A stretch of 64,000 nucleotides of DNA from Fistularia commersonii (Eukaryota; Chordata; Actinopteri; Syngnathiformes; Fistulariidae): positions 248,001 to 312,000 of the forward strand of contig JBBMNZ010000070.1 of the NCBI GenBank assembly GCA_037954325.1, in the 5' to 3' direction. Shown one piece after another: positions 25,996 to 38,366 of this stretch (its first letter is position 1; the number at the start of each line of letters is the position of its first letter). The position numbers and the translations under genes are program-made. The notes beneath the pieces were generated by a model that searched no databases, was not told the origin of the DNA, and saw only the letters and a list, made by a program, of their open reading frames with translations.

Positions 25996-27231
25996 GCTTC
26001 AACTCGGTGAGATAAGCACTTTTTGAACGAAAGGATGTATCTTTTGATCTTGAAGCTGGATTACACTGAATTTGACATATTTTGTGTAGAATCATGTCCT
26101 AAACAACATATTTCAACAGCAGAAAACAGGTTCATGAAATTCATTAGTTATTTACATTCCTAATCAAAAACGCTTCAACCCGATAAGATAAACATTTTTT
26201 GAAGTAATGGCTATATCTTTTGAACATGTGATTGGATGACACTGAATTTGAAATATATTGTGCAGAATCATGTCCTAAACAACTTATTTCAACAGTACAA
26301 ACCAACTTGATGAAATTCATTAGTTATTTCCACTCCTAATCAAAAACGCTTCAACTCGGTGAGATAAGCACTTTTTGCACGAATGGCTATATCTTTTGAT
26401 CTTGTTGCTGGATTACACTGAATTTTACATTTTTTTTTTTGCAGAATCATGTCCTATACAACATATTTAAACAGCAGAAACCAGCTTGATGAAATTCATT
26501 AGTTATTTCCACTCCAACTCAAAAACGATTTAACTCGGTAAGATATAGCACTTTTTGACCTTAAGGCTATATCTTTTTAACTTGTGGCTGGATTACACTG
26601 AATTTGACATATATTGTGCAGAATCATGTCCTAAACAACATATTTAAACAGCAGAAACCAGCTTGATGAAATTCATTACTCATTTCCAATCAAAATCAAA
26701 AACGCTTCAACTCAGTGAGATAAGCACTTTTTGCACGTATGGCTATATCTTTTGAATTTATAGCTGGATTACACTGAATTTGACAAATATTGATCAAAAT
26801 CATGTCCTAAACAACATATATCAACAGCAAAAAATAGCAAATTGAAATTAATTAGTATTTTCCACTCCAACTCAAAAACGCTTCAACTCGGTGAGATAAG
26901 CAGTTTTTGAACAAATGGCTATATCTTTTGATCTTCTCGCTGGATTACACTGAATTTGACATAATTTGTGCCGGATCATGTCCTATACAACATATTTCAA
27001 CAGCAGAAACCAGCTTGATGAAATTCATTAGTCATTTCCACTCAAAATCAAAAACGCTTCAACCCTATAAGATAAACACTTTTTGAACTAATGGTTATAT
27101 CTTTTGAACATGTGATGGGATTACGCTGAATTTGACATATATTGTGCAGAATCATGTCCTAAACAACATATTTCAACAGCAGAAATCAGCTTGATGAAAT
27201 TCATTAGTTTTTTCCACTCCGAATCAAAAAC
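25996..27231. repeat. HOR-7 unit, complete copy (1236 bp)
   Basis: A full m1-m7 unit immediately followed by another of exactly the same length. The two differ by only a few bases that I could see, such as GTGCCGAATC in one and GTGCCGGATC in the other near 26970, and GAATTTGAC against GAATCTGAC in m4. The m3 T run is 11 long here. Confidence 0.93.
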
Positions 27232-28467
27232 GCTTCAACTCGGTGAGATAAGCACTTTTTGAACGAAAGGATGTATCTTTTGATCTTGAAGCTGGATTAC
27301 ACTGAATTTGACATATTTTGTGTAGAATCATGTCCTAAACAACATATTTCAACAGCAGAAAACAGGTTCATGAAATTCATTAGTTATTTACATTCCTAAT
27401 CAAAAACGCTTCAACCCGATAAGATAAACATTTTTTGAAGTAATGGCTATATCTTTTGAACATGTGATTGGATGACACTGAATTTGAAATATATTGTGCA
27501 GAATCATGTCCTAAACAACTTATTTCAACAGTACAAACCAACTTGATGAAATTCATTAGTTATTTCCACTCCTAATCAAAAACGCTTCAACTCGGTGAGA
27601 TAAGCACTTTTTGCACGAATGGCTATATCTTTTGATCTTGTTGCTGGATTACACTGAATTTTACATTTTTTTTTTTGCAGAATCATGTCCTATACAACAT
27701 ATTTAAACAGCAGAAACCAGCTTGATGAAATTCATTAGTTATTTCCACTCCAACTCAAAAACGATTTAACTCGGTAAGATATAGCACTTTTTGACCTTAA
27801 GGCTATATCTTTTTAACTTGTGGCTGGATTACACTGAATCTGACATATATTGTGCAAAATCATGTCCTAAACAACATATCTCAACAGCAGAAACCAGCTT
27901 GATGAAATTCATTAGTCATTTCCAATCAAAATCAAAAACGCTTCAACTCAGTGAGATAAGCACTTTTTGCACGTATGGCTATATCTTTTGAATTTATAGC
28001 TGGATTACACTGAATTTGACAAATATTGATCAAAATCATGTCCTAAACAACATATATCAACAGCAAAAAATAGCAAATTGAAATTAATTAGTATTTTCCA
28101 CTCCAACTCAAAAACGCTTCAACTCGGTGAGATAAGCAGTTTTTGAACAAATGGCTATATCTTTTGATCTTCTCGCTGGATTACACTGAATTTGACATAA
28201 TTTGTGCCGAATCATGTCCTATACAACATATTTCAACAGCAGAAACCAGCTTGATGAAATTCATTAGTCATTTCCACTCAAAATCAAAAACGCTTCAACC
28301 CTATAAGATAAACACTTTTTGAACTAATGGTTATATCTTTTGAACATGTGATGGGATTACGCTGAATTTGACATATATTGTGCAGAATCATGTCCTAAAC
28401 AACATATTTCAACAGCAGAAATCAGCTTGATGAAATTCATTAGTTTTTTCCACTCCGAATCAAAAAC
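27232..28467. repeat. HOR-7 unit, complete copy (1236 bp)
   Basis: Tandem duplicate of the preceding unit at an exact 1236-bp offset. The next partial unit begins at 28468 and runs m1-m4. It then passes through an m5/m6 fusion near 29130 and leaves the HOR-7 pattern. Confidence 0.93.
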
Positions 28468-29526
28468 GCTTCAACTCGGTGAGATAAGCACTTTTTGAAC
28501 GAAAGGATGTATCTTTTGATCTTGAAGCTGGATTACACTGAATTTCACATATTTTGTGTAGAATCATGTCCTAAACAACATATTTCAACAGCAGAAAACA
28601 GGTTCATGAAATTCATTAGTTATTTACATTCCTAATCAAAAACGCTTCAACCCGATAAGATAAACATTTTTTGAAGTAATGGCTATATCTTTTGAACATG
28701 TGATTGGATGACACTGAATTTGAAATATATTGTGCAGAATCATGTCCTAAACAACTTATTTCAACAGTACAAACCAACTTGATGAAATTCATTAGTTATT
28801 TCCACTCCTAATCAAAAACGCTTCAACTCGGTGAGATAAGCACTTTTTGCACGAATGGCTATATCTTTTGATCTTGTTGCTGGATTACACTGAATTTTAC
28901 ATTTTTTTTTTGCAGAATCATGTCCTATACAACATATTTAAACAGCAGAAACCAGCTTGATGAAATTCATTAGTTATTTCCACTCCAACTCAAAAACGAT
29001 TTAACTCGGTAAGATATAGCACTTTTTGACCTTAAGGCTATATCTTTTTAACTTGTGGCTGGATTACACTGAATCTGACATATATTGTGCAAAATCATGT
29101 CCTAAACAACATATCTCAACAGCAGAAACCAGCTTGATGAAATTCATTAGTCATTTCCAATCAAAATCAAAAACGCTTCAACTCAGTGAGATAAGCAGTT
29201 TTTGAACAAATGGCTATATCTTTTGATCTTCTCGCTGGATTACACTGAATTTGACATAATTTGTGCTGAATCATGTCCAATAAAACATATTTCAACAGCA
29301 GAAACCAGCTTGATGAAATTCATTAGTCTTTTCCACTCAAAATCAAAAACGCTTCAACCGTATAAGATAAACACTTTTTGAACTAATGGTTATATATTTT
29401 GAACACGTGATGGGATTACGCTGAATTTGACATATACTGTGCAGAATCATGACCTAAACAACATATTTCAACAGCAGAAACCAACTTGATGAAATTCATT
29501 AGTTATTTCCACTCCTTATTAAAAAC

Positions 29527-30057
29527 GCTTCAACTCGGTGAGATAAGCACTTTTTGAACGAATGGATATATCTTTTGAACTTATAGCTGGATTACACTGA
29601 ATTTGACATATATTGGACAGAATCATGTCCAATACAACATCTATCAACAGCCGAAACAGGTTTGGTGAAATTAATTAGTTATTTCCTCTCTTCATCAAAA
29701 ACGCTTCAACTCGGTGAGATAAACACATTTTGAACGAATGGCTATATCTTTTGAACCTGTGATGGGATTACACTGAATTTGACATATATTGTTCAGAATC
29801 ATGTCCTAAACAACATATTTACAAGTAGACACCAACTTGATGAAATTCATAAGTTATTTCCACTCCTAATCAAAAACGCTTCAACTCAGTGAGATAAGCA
29901 GTTTTTGTATGAATGGCTTTTTTTTTTATATATTGTCGCTGGATTACACTGAATTTGACATTTTTTTTTGTGCAGAATCATGTCCTAAACAACATATTTC
30001 AACAGCAGAAACCAGCTTGATGAAATTCATTAGTTATTTCCACTCCTTATTAAAAAC
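29527..30057. repeat. x1-x2-x3 cassette at the HOR-7 to HOR-11 transition (531 bp)
   Basis: Third occurrence of the cassette, lying directly before the first HOR-11 unit, whose own x1 starts at 30058. The cassette is thus in direct tandem with the start of HOR-11 and marks the boundary of the two domains. Confidence 0.85.
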
Positions 30058-32002
30058 GCTTCAACTCGGTGAGATAAGCACTTTTTGAACGAATGGATAT
30101 ATCTTTTGAACTTATAGCTGGATTACACTGAATTTGACATATATTGTACAGAATCATGTCCAATACAACATCTATCAACAGTCGAAACAGGTTTGGTGAA
30201 ATTAATTAGTTATTTCCTCTCTTCATCAAAAACGCTTCAACTCGGTGAGATAAACACATTTTGAACGAATGGCTATATCTTTTGAACCTGTGATGGGATT
30301 ACACTGAATTTGACATATATTGTTCAGAATCATGTCCTAAACAACATATTTACAAGTAGACACCAACTTGATGAAATTCATAAGTTATTTCCACTCCTAA
30401 TCAAAAACGCTTCAACTCGGTGAGATAAGCAGTTTTTGAACGAAAGGCTATATCTTTTCAACTCGTAGCTTTGTTATACTGAATTTGAAATCTTTTGTAC
30501 TTAATCATGTCCTATACAACATATTTCAACAGCAGATTCCAGCTTGATGAAATTCATTAGTTATTTCCAATCCTAATCAAAAACGCTTCAACTCGGTGAG
30601 ATGAGTACTTTTTGAACAAATGGCTATATCTTTTGAACTTGTAGCTTGATTACACTGAATTTGACATATATTGTACAGAATCATGTTCTAAATAACATAT
30701 TTCAAACGGCAAAAAACAGCTTGATGAAATCAATTAGATATTTCTACTCCCAATCAAAAACGCTTCAATTCGGTCTCATAAGCACGTTTTGAACAAATTG
30801 CTATATCCTTTGAACCTGTGATGGGCTCACACTGAATTTGACATATATTGTGCAGAATCATGTCCTAAACAATATATTTCAACAGCAGAAACCAGCTTGA
30901 TGAAATTCTTCAGTTTTTTCCACTCCTAATCAAAAACGTCTCAACTCAGTGAGATAAGCCCTTTTTGAACGAATGGCTATATCTTTTGAACCTGTGAAGG
31001 GATTACACTGTTGTTGACATATATTTGGCAAAATCATATCCTAAACAACATATTTCAACAGCAGAAACCAGCTTGATGAAATTCATTAATAATTTCCTCT
31101 CCTCATCGAAAACGCTTCAATTCGGTGAGATAAGCACTTTTTGAACGAATGGCTATATCTTTTGAAATTTTGATGGGATTGCACTGAATAGGACATATAT
31201 TGTGCAGAATCATGTCCTAAACAACATATTTCAACAGCAGAAACCAGCTTGATGAAATTCATTAGTTTTTTTTTCCACTCCGAATCAAAAACGCTTCAAC
31301 CTGGTGTTATAAGCACTTTTTGAACGAATGGCTATATCTTTTGAACCTGTGATTTTATTACACTGAATTTGACATATATTGTGCAGAATCATGTCCTAAA
31401 AAACATATCTCAACAACAGAAACCAGCTTGATAAAATTCATAAGATATTTCAAACTCAAAATCAAAAACGCTTCAACTCAGTGAGATAAGCACTTTTTGA
31501 ATGAATGGCTATATCTTTTTAAATTTTGATGGGATTGCACTGAATAGGACATATATTGTGCAGAATCATGTCCTAAACAACATATTTCAACAGCAGAAAC
31601 CAGCTTGATGAAATTCATTAGTTTTTTTTCCACTCCGAATCAAAAACGCTTCAACTTGGTGTTATAAGCACATTTTGAACGAATGGCTATATCTTTTGAA
31701 CCTGTGATGGGATTACACTGAATTTGACATATATTGTTCAGAATCATGTCCTAAACAACATATTTACAAGTAGACACCAACTTGATGAAATTCATAAGTT
31801 ATTTCCACTCCTAATCAAAAACGCTTCAACTCAGTGAGATAAGCAGTTTTTGTATGAATGGCTTTTTTTTTTATATATTGTCGCTGGATTACACTGAATT
31901 TGACATTTTTTTTTGTGCAGAATCATGTCCTAAACAACATATTTCAACAGCAGAAACCAGCTTGATGAAATTCATTAGTTATTTCCACTCCTTATTAAAA
32001 AC
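30058..32002. repeat. HOR-11 unit U1 (1945 bp, 11 monomers)
   Basis: Monomer starts are 30058 (x1), 30234 (x2), 30409 (y1), 30585 (y2), 30762 (y3), 30938 (y4), 31114 (y5), 31293 (y6), 31470 (y7), 31648 (y8) and 31823 (x3). y8 is chimeric: its head carries the GGTGTTATAAGC of y6, while its body, with TGTTCAGAATC and TTTACAAG, is that of x2. Lengths above 176 (y5, x3) come from long T runs. Confidence 0.92.
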
Positions 32003-33950
32003 GCTTCAACTCGGTGAGATAAGCACTTTTTGAACGAATGGATATATCTTTTGAACTTATAGCTGGATTACACTGAATTTGACATATATTGTACAGAATC
32101 ATGTCCAATACAACATCTATCAACAGTCGAAACAGGTTTGGTGAAATTAATTAGTTATTTCCTCTCTTCATCAAAAACGCTTCAACTCGGTGAGATAAAC
32201 ACATTTTGAACGAATGGCTATATCTTTTGAACCTGTGATGGGATTACACTGAATTTGACATATATTGTTCAGAATCATGTCCTAAACAACATATTTACAA
32301 GTAGACACCAACTTGATGAAATTCATAAGTTATTTCCACTCCTAATCAAAAACGCTTCAACTCGGTGAGATAAGCAGTTTTTGAACGAAAGGCTATATCT
32401 TTTCAACTCGTAGCTTTGTTATACTGAATTTGAAATCTTTTGTACTTAATCATGTCCTATACAACATATTTCAACAGCAGATTCCAGCTTGATGAAATTC
32501 ATTAGTTATTTCCAATCCTAATCAAAAACGCTTCAACTCGGTGAGATGAGTACTTTTTGAACAAATGGCTATATCTTTTGAACTTGTAGCTTGATTACAC
32601 TGAATTTTACATATATTGTACAGAATCATGTTCTAAATAACATATTTCAAACGGCAAAAAACAGCTTGATGAAATCAATTAGATATTTCTACTCCCAATC
32701 AAAAACGCTTCAATTCGGTCTCATAAGCACGTTTTGAACAAATTGCTATATCCTTTGAACCTGTGATGGGCTCACACTGAATTTGACATATATTGTGCAG
32801 AATCATGTCCTAAACAATATATTTCAACAGCAGAAACCAGCTTGATGAAATTCTTCAGTTTTTTCCACTCCTAATCAAAAACGTCTCAACTCAGTGAGAT
32901 AAGCCCTTTTTGAACGAATGGCTATATCTTTTGAACCTGTGAAGGGATTACACTGTTGTTGACATATATTTGGCAAAATCATATCCTAAACAACATATTT
33001 CAACAGCAGAAACCAGCTTGATGAAATTCATTAATAATTTCCTCTCCTCATCGAAAACGCTTCAATTCGGTGAGATAAGCACTTTTTGAACGAATGGCTA
33101 TATCTTTTGAAATTTTGATGGGATTGCACTGAATAGGACATATATTGTGCAGAATCATGTCCTAAACAACATATTTCAACAGCAGAAACCAGCTTGATGA
33201 AATTCATTAGTTTTTTTTTTCCACTCCGAATCAAAAACGCTTCAACCTGGTGTTATAAGCACTTTTTGAACGAATGGCTATATCTTTTGAACCTGTGATT
33301 TTATTACACTGAATTTGACATATATTGTGCAGAATCATGTCCTAAAAAACATATCTCAACAACAGAAACCAGCTTGATAAAATTCATAAGATATTTCAAA
33401 CTCAAAATCAAAAACGCTTCAACTCAGTGAGATAAGCACTTTTTGAATGAATGGCTATATCTTTTTAAATTTTGATGGGATTGCACTGAATAGGACATAT
33501 ATTGTGCAGAATCATGTCCTAAACAACATATTTCAACAGCAGAAACCAGCTTGATGAAATTCATTAGTTTTTTTTCCACTCCGAATCAAAAACGCTTCAA
33601 CTTGGTGTTATAAGCACATTTTGAACGAATGGCTATATCTTTTGAACCTGTGATGGGATTACACTGAATTTGACATATATTGTTCAGAATCATGTCCTAA
33701 ACAACATATTTACAAGTAGACACCAACTTGATGAAATTCATAAGTTATTTCCACTCCTAATCAAAAACGCTTCAACTCAGTGAGATAAGCAGTTTTTGTA
33801 TGAATGGCTTTTTTTTTTTATATATTGTCGCTGGATTACACTGAATTTGACATTTTTTTTTTGTGCAGAATCATGTCCTAAACAACATATTTCAACAGCA
33901 GAAACCAGCTTGATGAAATTCATTAGTTATTTCCACTCCTTATTAAAAAC
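32003..33950. repeat. HOR-11 unit U2 (1948 bp, 11 monomers)
   Basis: Near-identical tandem copy of U1. The visible differences are mostly T-run lengths (3 bp longer in all) and rare substitutions, for example GAATTTTACAT instead of GAATTTGACAT near 32603. It carries the same chimeric y8 monomer, starting at 33594. Confidence 0.92.
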
Positions 33951-36068
33951 GCTTCAACTCGGTGAGATAAGCACTTTTTGAACGAATGGATATATCTTTT
34001 GAACTTATAGCTGGATTACACTGAATTTGACATATATTGTACAGAATCATGTCCAATACAACATCTATCAACAGTCGAAACAGGTTTGGTGAAATTAATT
34101 AGTTATTTCCTCTCTTCATCAAAAACGCTTCAACTCGGTGAGATAAACACATTTTGAACGAATGGCTATATCTTTTGAACCTGTGATGGGATTACACTGA
34201 ATTTGACATATATTGTTCAGAATCATGTCCTAAACAACATATTTACAAGTAGACACCAACTTGATGAAATTCATAAGTTATTTCCACTCCTAATCAAAAA
34301 CGCTTCAACTCGGTGAGATAAGCAGTTTTTGAACGAAAGGCTATATCTTTTCAACTCGTAGCTTTGTTATACTGAATTTGAAATCTTTTGTACTTAATCA
34401 TGTCCTATACAACATATTTCAACAGCAGATTCCAGCTTGATGAAATTCATTAGTTATTTCCAATCCTAATCAAAAACGCTTCAACTCGGTGAGATGAGTA
34501 CTTTTTGAACAAATGGCTATATCTTTTGAACTTGTAGCTTGATTACACTGAATTTGACATATATTGTACAGAATCATGTTCTAAATAACATATTTCAAAC
34601 GGCAAAAAACAGCTTGATGAAATCAATTAGATATTTCTACTCCCAATCAAAAACGCTTCAATTCGGTCTCATAAGCACGTTTTGAACAAATTGCTATATC
34701 CTTTGAACCTGTGATGGGCTCACACTGAATTTGACATATATTGTGCAGAATCATGTCCTAAACAATATATTTCAACAGCAGAAACCAGCTTGATGAAATT
34801 CTTCAGTTTTTTCCACTCCTAATCAAAAACGTCTCAACTCAGTGAGATAAGCCCTTTTTGAACGAATGGCTATATCTTTTGAACCTGTGAAGGGATTACA
34901 CTGTTGTTGACATATATTTGGCAAAATCATATCCTAAACAACATATTTCAACAGCAGAAACCAGCTTGATGAAATTCATTAATAATTTCCTCTCCTCATC
35001 GAAAACGCTTCAATTCGGTGAGATAAGCACTTTTTGAACGAATGGCTATATCTTTTGAAATTTTGATGGGATTGCACTGAATAGGACATATATTGTGCAG
35101 AATCATGTCCTAAACAACATATTTCAACAGCAGAAACCAGCTTGATGAAATTCATTAGTTTTTTTTTCCACTCCGAATCAAAAACGCTTCAACCTGGTGT
35201 TATAAGCACTTTTTGAACGAATGGCTATATCTTTTGAACCTGTGATTTTATTACACTGAATTTGACATATATTGTGCAGAATCATGTCCTAAAAAACATA
35301 TCTCAACAACAGAAACCAGCTTGATAAAATTCATAAGATATTTCAAACTCAAAATCAAAAACGCTTCAACTCAGTGAGATAAGCACTTTTTGAATGAATG
35401 GCTATATCTTTTTAAATTTTGATGGGATTGCACTGAATAGGACATATATTGTGCAGAATCATGTCCTAAACAACATATTTCAAAAGCAGAAACCAGCTTG
35501 ATGAAATTCATTAGTTTTTTTTCCACTCCGAATCAAAAACGCTTCAACTTGGTGTTATAAGCACTTTTTGAACGAATGGCTATATCTTTTGAACCTGTGA
35601 TGTGATTACACTGAATTTGACATATATTGTGCAGAATCATGTCCTAAAAAACATATCTCAACAGCAGAAACCAGCTTGATAAAAGTCATTAGATATTTCC
35701 ACTCAAAATTAAAAACGCTTGAACTCAGTGAGATAAGCACTTTTTGACCTTGTGGCTATATCTTTTGAACTTATGGCTGGATTACACTGAATTTGAAATA
35801 TATTGTGCAGAATCATGTCCTAAACAACATATATCAACAACAAAAACCAGCATATTGAAATTCATTAGTTATTTCCACTCCAACTCAAAAACGCTTCAAC
35901 TCGGTGAGATAAGCACTTTTTGCACGAATGGCTATATCTTTTGAATTTGTAGCTGGATTACACTGAATTTGACATATATTGTGCAGAATCATGTTCTAAA
36001 CAATAAATTTCAACAGTCGAAACCAACTTGAAGAAATTCATTAGTCATTTCCACTCTTAATCAAAAAC
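33951..36068. repeat. HOR-11 unit U3 variant (2118 bp, 12 monomers)
   Basis: x1 to y7 as in U1 and U2. Then comes a non-chimeric y8-like monomer near 35545, with GTGATGTGATTACAC and TGTGCAGAATC. Two monomers of other types follow: one with GACCTTGTGGC near 35747 and one with TTTTTGCACGAATGGC near 35917. The chimeric monomer and x3 are absent, so this is probably the form before the exchange that made U1 and U2. Confidence 0.82.
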
Positions 36069-38366
36069 GCTTCAACTCGGTGAGATAAGCACTTTTTGAA
36101 CGAAAGGCTCTATTTTTTGATCTTGTCGCTGGATTACACTGAATTTGACATATATTGTACAAAATCATGTCCAATACAACATCTATCAACAGTAGAAACA
36201 GGTTTGTTGAAATTAATTAGTTATTTCCTCTCTTCATCAAAAACGCTTCAACTCGGTGAGATAAACACATTTTGAACGAATGGCTATATCTTTTGAACCT
36301 GTGATGGGATTACACTGAATTTGACATATATTGTTCAGAATCATGTCCTAAACAACATATTTAAAAGTAGACACCAACTTGATGAAATTCATAAGTTATT
36401 TCTACTCCTAATCAAAAACGCTTCAACTCAGTGAGATAAGCAGTTTTTGTATGAATGGCTATTTTTTTTATATATTGTCGCTGGATTACACTGAATTTGA
36501 CTTTTTTTTTTGTGCAGAATCATGTCCTAAACAACATATTTCAACAGCAGAAACCAGCTTGATGAAATTCATTCGTTTTTTCCACTCCAAATAAAAATGC
36601 TTCAACTCGGTGAGATAAGCAGTTTTTGAACGAAAGGCTATATCTTTTCAACTCGTAGCTTTGTTATACTGAATTTGAAATCTTTTGTACTTAATCATGT
36701 CCTATACAACATATTTCAACAGCAGATTCCAGCTTGATGAAATTCATTAGTTATTTCCAATCCTAATCAAAAACGCTTCAACTCGGTGAGATGAGTACTT
36801 TTTGAACAAATGGCTATATCTTTTGAACTTGTAGCTTGATTACACTGAATTTGACATATATTGTACAGAATCATGTTCTAAATAACATATTTCAAACGGC
36901 AAAAACCAGCTTGATGAAATCAATTAGATATTTCTACTCCCAATCAAAAACGCTTCAATTCGGTCTCATCAGCACGTTTTGAACAAATTGCTATATCCTT
37001 TGAACCTGTGACGGGCTCACACTGAATTTGACATATATTGTGCAGAATCATGTCCTAAACAATATATTTCAACAGCAGAAACCAGCTTGATGAAATTCTT
37101 CAGTTTTTTCCACTCCTAATCAAAAACGTCTCAACTCAGTGAGATAAGCCCTTTTTGAACGAATGGCTATATCTTTTGAACCTGTGAAGGGATTACACTG
37201 ATGTTGACATATATTTGGCAAAATCATATCCTAAACAACATATTTCAACGGCAGAAACCAGCTTGATGAAATTCATTAATAATTTCCTCTCCTCATCGAA
37301 AACGCTTCAATTCGGTGAGATAAGCACTTTTTGAACGAATGGCTATATCTTTTGAAATTTTGATGGGATTGCACTGAATAGGACATATATTGTGCAGAAT
37401 CATGTCCTAAACAACATATTTCAACAGCAGAAACCAGCTTGATGAAATTCATTAGTTTTTTTTTCCACTCCGAATCAAAAACGCTTCAACTTGGTGTTAT
37501 AAGCACTTTTTGAATGAATGGCTATATCTTTTGAACCTGTGATTTTATTACACTGAATTTGACATATATTGTGCAGAATCATGTCCTAAAAAACATATCT
37601 CAACAACAGAAACCAGCTTGATAAAATTCATAAGATATTTCAAACTCAAAATCAAAAACGCTTCAACTCAGTGAGATAAGCACTTTTTGAACGAATGGCT
37701 ATATCTTTTTAAATTTTGATGGGATTGCACTGAATAGGACATATAGTGTGCAGAATCATGTCCTAAACAACATATTTCAACAGCAGAAACCAGCTTGATG
37801 AAATTCATTAGTTTTTTTTCCACTCCGAATCAAAAACACTTCAACTTGGTGTTATAAGCACTTTTTGAACGAATGGCTATATCTTTTGAACCTGTGATTT
37901 TATTACACTGAATTTGACATATATTGTGCAGAATCATGTCCTAAAAAACATATCTCAACAACAGAAACCCGCTTGATAAAATTCATAAGATATTTCAAAC
38001 TCAAAATCAAAAACGCTTCAACTCAGTAAGATAAGCACCTTTTGAACGAATGGCTATATCTTTTTAAATTTTGATGGGATTGCACTGAATAGGACATATA
38101 TTGTGCAGAATCATGTCCTAAACAACATATTTCAACAACAAAAACCAGCATATTGAAATTCATTAGTTATTTCCACTCCAACTCAAAAACGCTTCAACTC
38201 GGTGAGATAAGCACTTTTTGCACGAATGGCTATATCTTTTGAAGTTGTAGCTGGATTACACTGAATTTGACATATATTGTGCAGAATCATGTTCTAAACA
38301 ATAAATTTCAACAGTCGAAACCAACTTGAAGAAATTCATTAGTCATTTCCACTCTTAATCAAAAAT
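36069..38366. repeat. HOR-11 unit U4 variant (2298 bp, 13 monomers)
   Basis: The first monomer (36069, GAAAGGCTCTATTTTTTG) replaces x1, followed by x2, x3 and then y1 (36599) to y7. The y6-y7 pair then appears a second time (about 37840-38190), the second y7 fusing into a monomer with CAACAACAAAAACC. A monomer with TTTTTGCACGAATGGC closes the unit. Confidence 0.8.

Larger units (their letters stand above)
18937..29526. repeat. HOR-7 domain: 7-monomer higher-order repeat, broken by cassettes
   Basis: Seven monomer types recur in fixed order. m1 has AAAGGATGTATC, m2 has CCCGATAAGATAAACA, m3 has a T9-T11 run at monomer positions 84-95, m4 has GACCTTAAGGC, m5 has GACAAATATTGA, m6 has GATCTTCTCGCTGG or a near variant, and m7 has CCCTATAAG. 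m1 starts at 18937, 20181, 22640, 23702, 25996, 27232 and 28468. The steps are 1244, 2459, 1062, 2294, 1236 and 1236 bp, that is 7, 14, 6, 13, 7 and 7 monomers. Irregular steps come from inserted 3-monomer cassettes and from m4/m5 or m5/m6 fusion monomers (near 24340 and 29130). Confidence 0.92.
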
